Assembly: GCA_017443945.1 (NCBI GenBank)
Contig: JAFSXS010000054.1
Coordinates: 1 to 40,213 of the forward strand
DNA length: 40,213 bases
DNA from: Synergistaceae bacterium
GTDB taxonomy: Bacteria; Synergistota; Synergistia; Synergistales; Aminobacteriaceae
Direction of reading: 5' to 3'
Positions 40,140 to 40,213 of this stretch are shown here, piece after piece. Positions within the stretch are counted from its first letter, which is position 1; the number at the start of each line of letters is the position of its first letter. The position numbers and the translations under genes are program-made. The notes beneath the pieces were generated by a model. That model searched no databases and was not told the DNA's origin. It saw nothing but the letters and a program-made list of their open reading frames with translations.

Positions 40140-40154
40140 CCCACCCGCCCGCCC
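40140..40154 (-). other. G-quadruplex motif on the minus strand
   Basis: CCCACCCGCCCGCCC on the plus strand, the exact reverse complement of the motif at 8594-8608. Confidence 0.8.
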
Positions 40155-40163
40155 GGTTTGAGT

Positions 40164-40213
40164 CTGGAGTCGCGTTTATGCAAAAAATTTTTCTCTCACA
40201 TAATGACAATTAA
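40164..40213 (+). repeat. 50-base direct repeat, copy 2
   Basis: Begins ggagtcgcg and ends ttttctctcacataatgaca plus attaa at the window edge, so it may continue beyond. A third short match, gagtcgcgtta, lies between the copies near 40117. Confidence 0.75.

Larger units (their letters stand above)
39850..40213. other. Repeat- and G-rich spacer to the window end
   Basis: No supported gene. Besides the G-run cluster and a quadruplex motif it contains two direct copies of a 50-base unit. The glycosyltransferase promoter is probably near 39865-39900 but is not evident. Confidence 0.6.

Overview
The window looks like a chromosomal segment of a low-GC, anaerobic, amino-acid-fermenting member of the Synergistota. 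The main evidence is an exported protein at 30689-32275. Its tail (a Gly/Ser-rich stretch with Gly-Gly-Cys-Asn, one hydrophobic segment, then a short basic end) matches the Synergist-CTERM sorting signal described for that phylum. The metabolic genes agree: a Na+/proline symporter, a complete branched-chain amino-acid ABC transporter, threonine dehydratase and a one-polypeptide pyruvate:ferredoxin oxidoreductase. No phage, insertion sequence or CRISPR array was seen. Species is not identifiable from the sequence alone.

Layout. 1-608: tRNA-Leu and rpsT behind one strong promoter. 625-7077 (minus): livJ, then after an intergenic terminator livHMGF, then putP. LivH carries an extra internal segment resembling a duplication. 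7184-8513 (minus): HIT protein and YigZ with overlapping frames, then tRNA-Ser and tRNA-Arg. 8514-9314: repeat-rich spacer. 9315-10890: ddl overlapping a VanX-type D,D-dipeptidase, convergent with queH. 11484-12845: permease plus ArsR repressor with a clear promoter/operator. 12958-14988: large lipoprotein with a leukocidin-like region and a BACON-like domain. 15115-19406: threonine dehydratase, exported flavoprotein and class-III aminotransferase. 19490-23583 (minus): two coiled-coil membrane microproteins, radical SAM protein, dapF, GGDEF-EAL protein and PPC-domain protein. 23685-26164 (minus): four paralogous type IV pilin-like genes. 26344-29967 (minus): nifJ. 29968-30688: a second repeat-rich spacer. 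30689-35262: the CTERM protein and two tandem AMP-forming acyl ligases. 35264-35871 (minus): two tandem copies of a roughly 290-bp unit. 35872-39849 (minus): mfd and a glycosyltransferase. 39850-40213: G-rich and repeat-rich end.

The most unusual locus is the tandem pair at 35264-35871. Each copy has an extended -10 promoter, a leader whose predicted stem-loop and pseudoknot are kept by compensatory base changes, a 45-46 codon gene for a very basic single-span membrane peptide, and 5' and 3' ends that are complementary over 8 bases, again with a compensatory change. I infer a structured-mRNA microprotein family, possibly of the type I toxin kind; I do not recognise it as a described family.

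A second theme is intergenic DNA. In an otherwise AT-rich segment, four sites carry a minimal-loop G-quadruplex motif, two of them the identical 15-mer in opposite orientation, and a fifth site is a large G-run cluster. Short modules (30-90 bp) recur between distant spacers in both orientations. A 12-C homopolymer lies in the leader of the first pilin gene.
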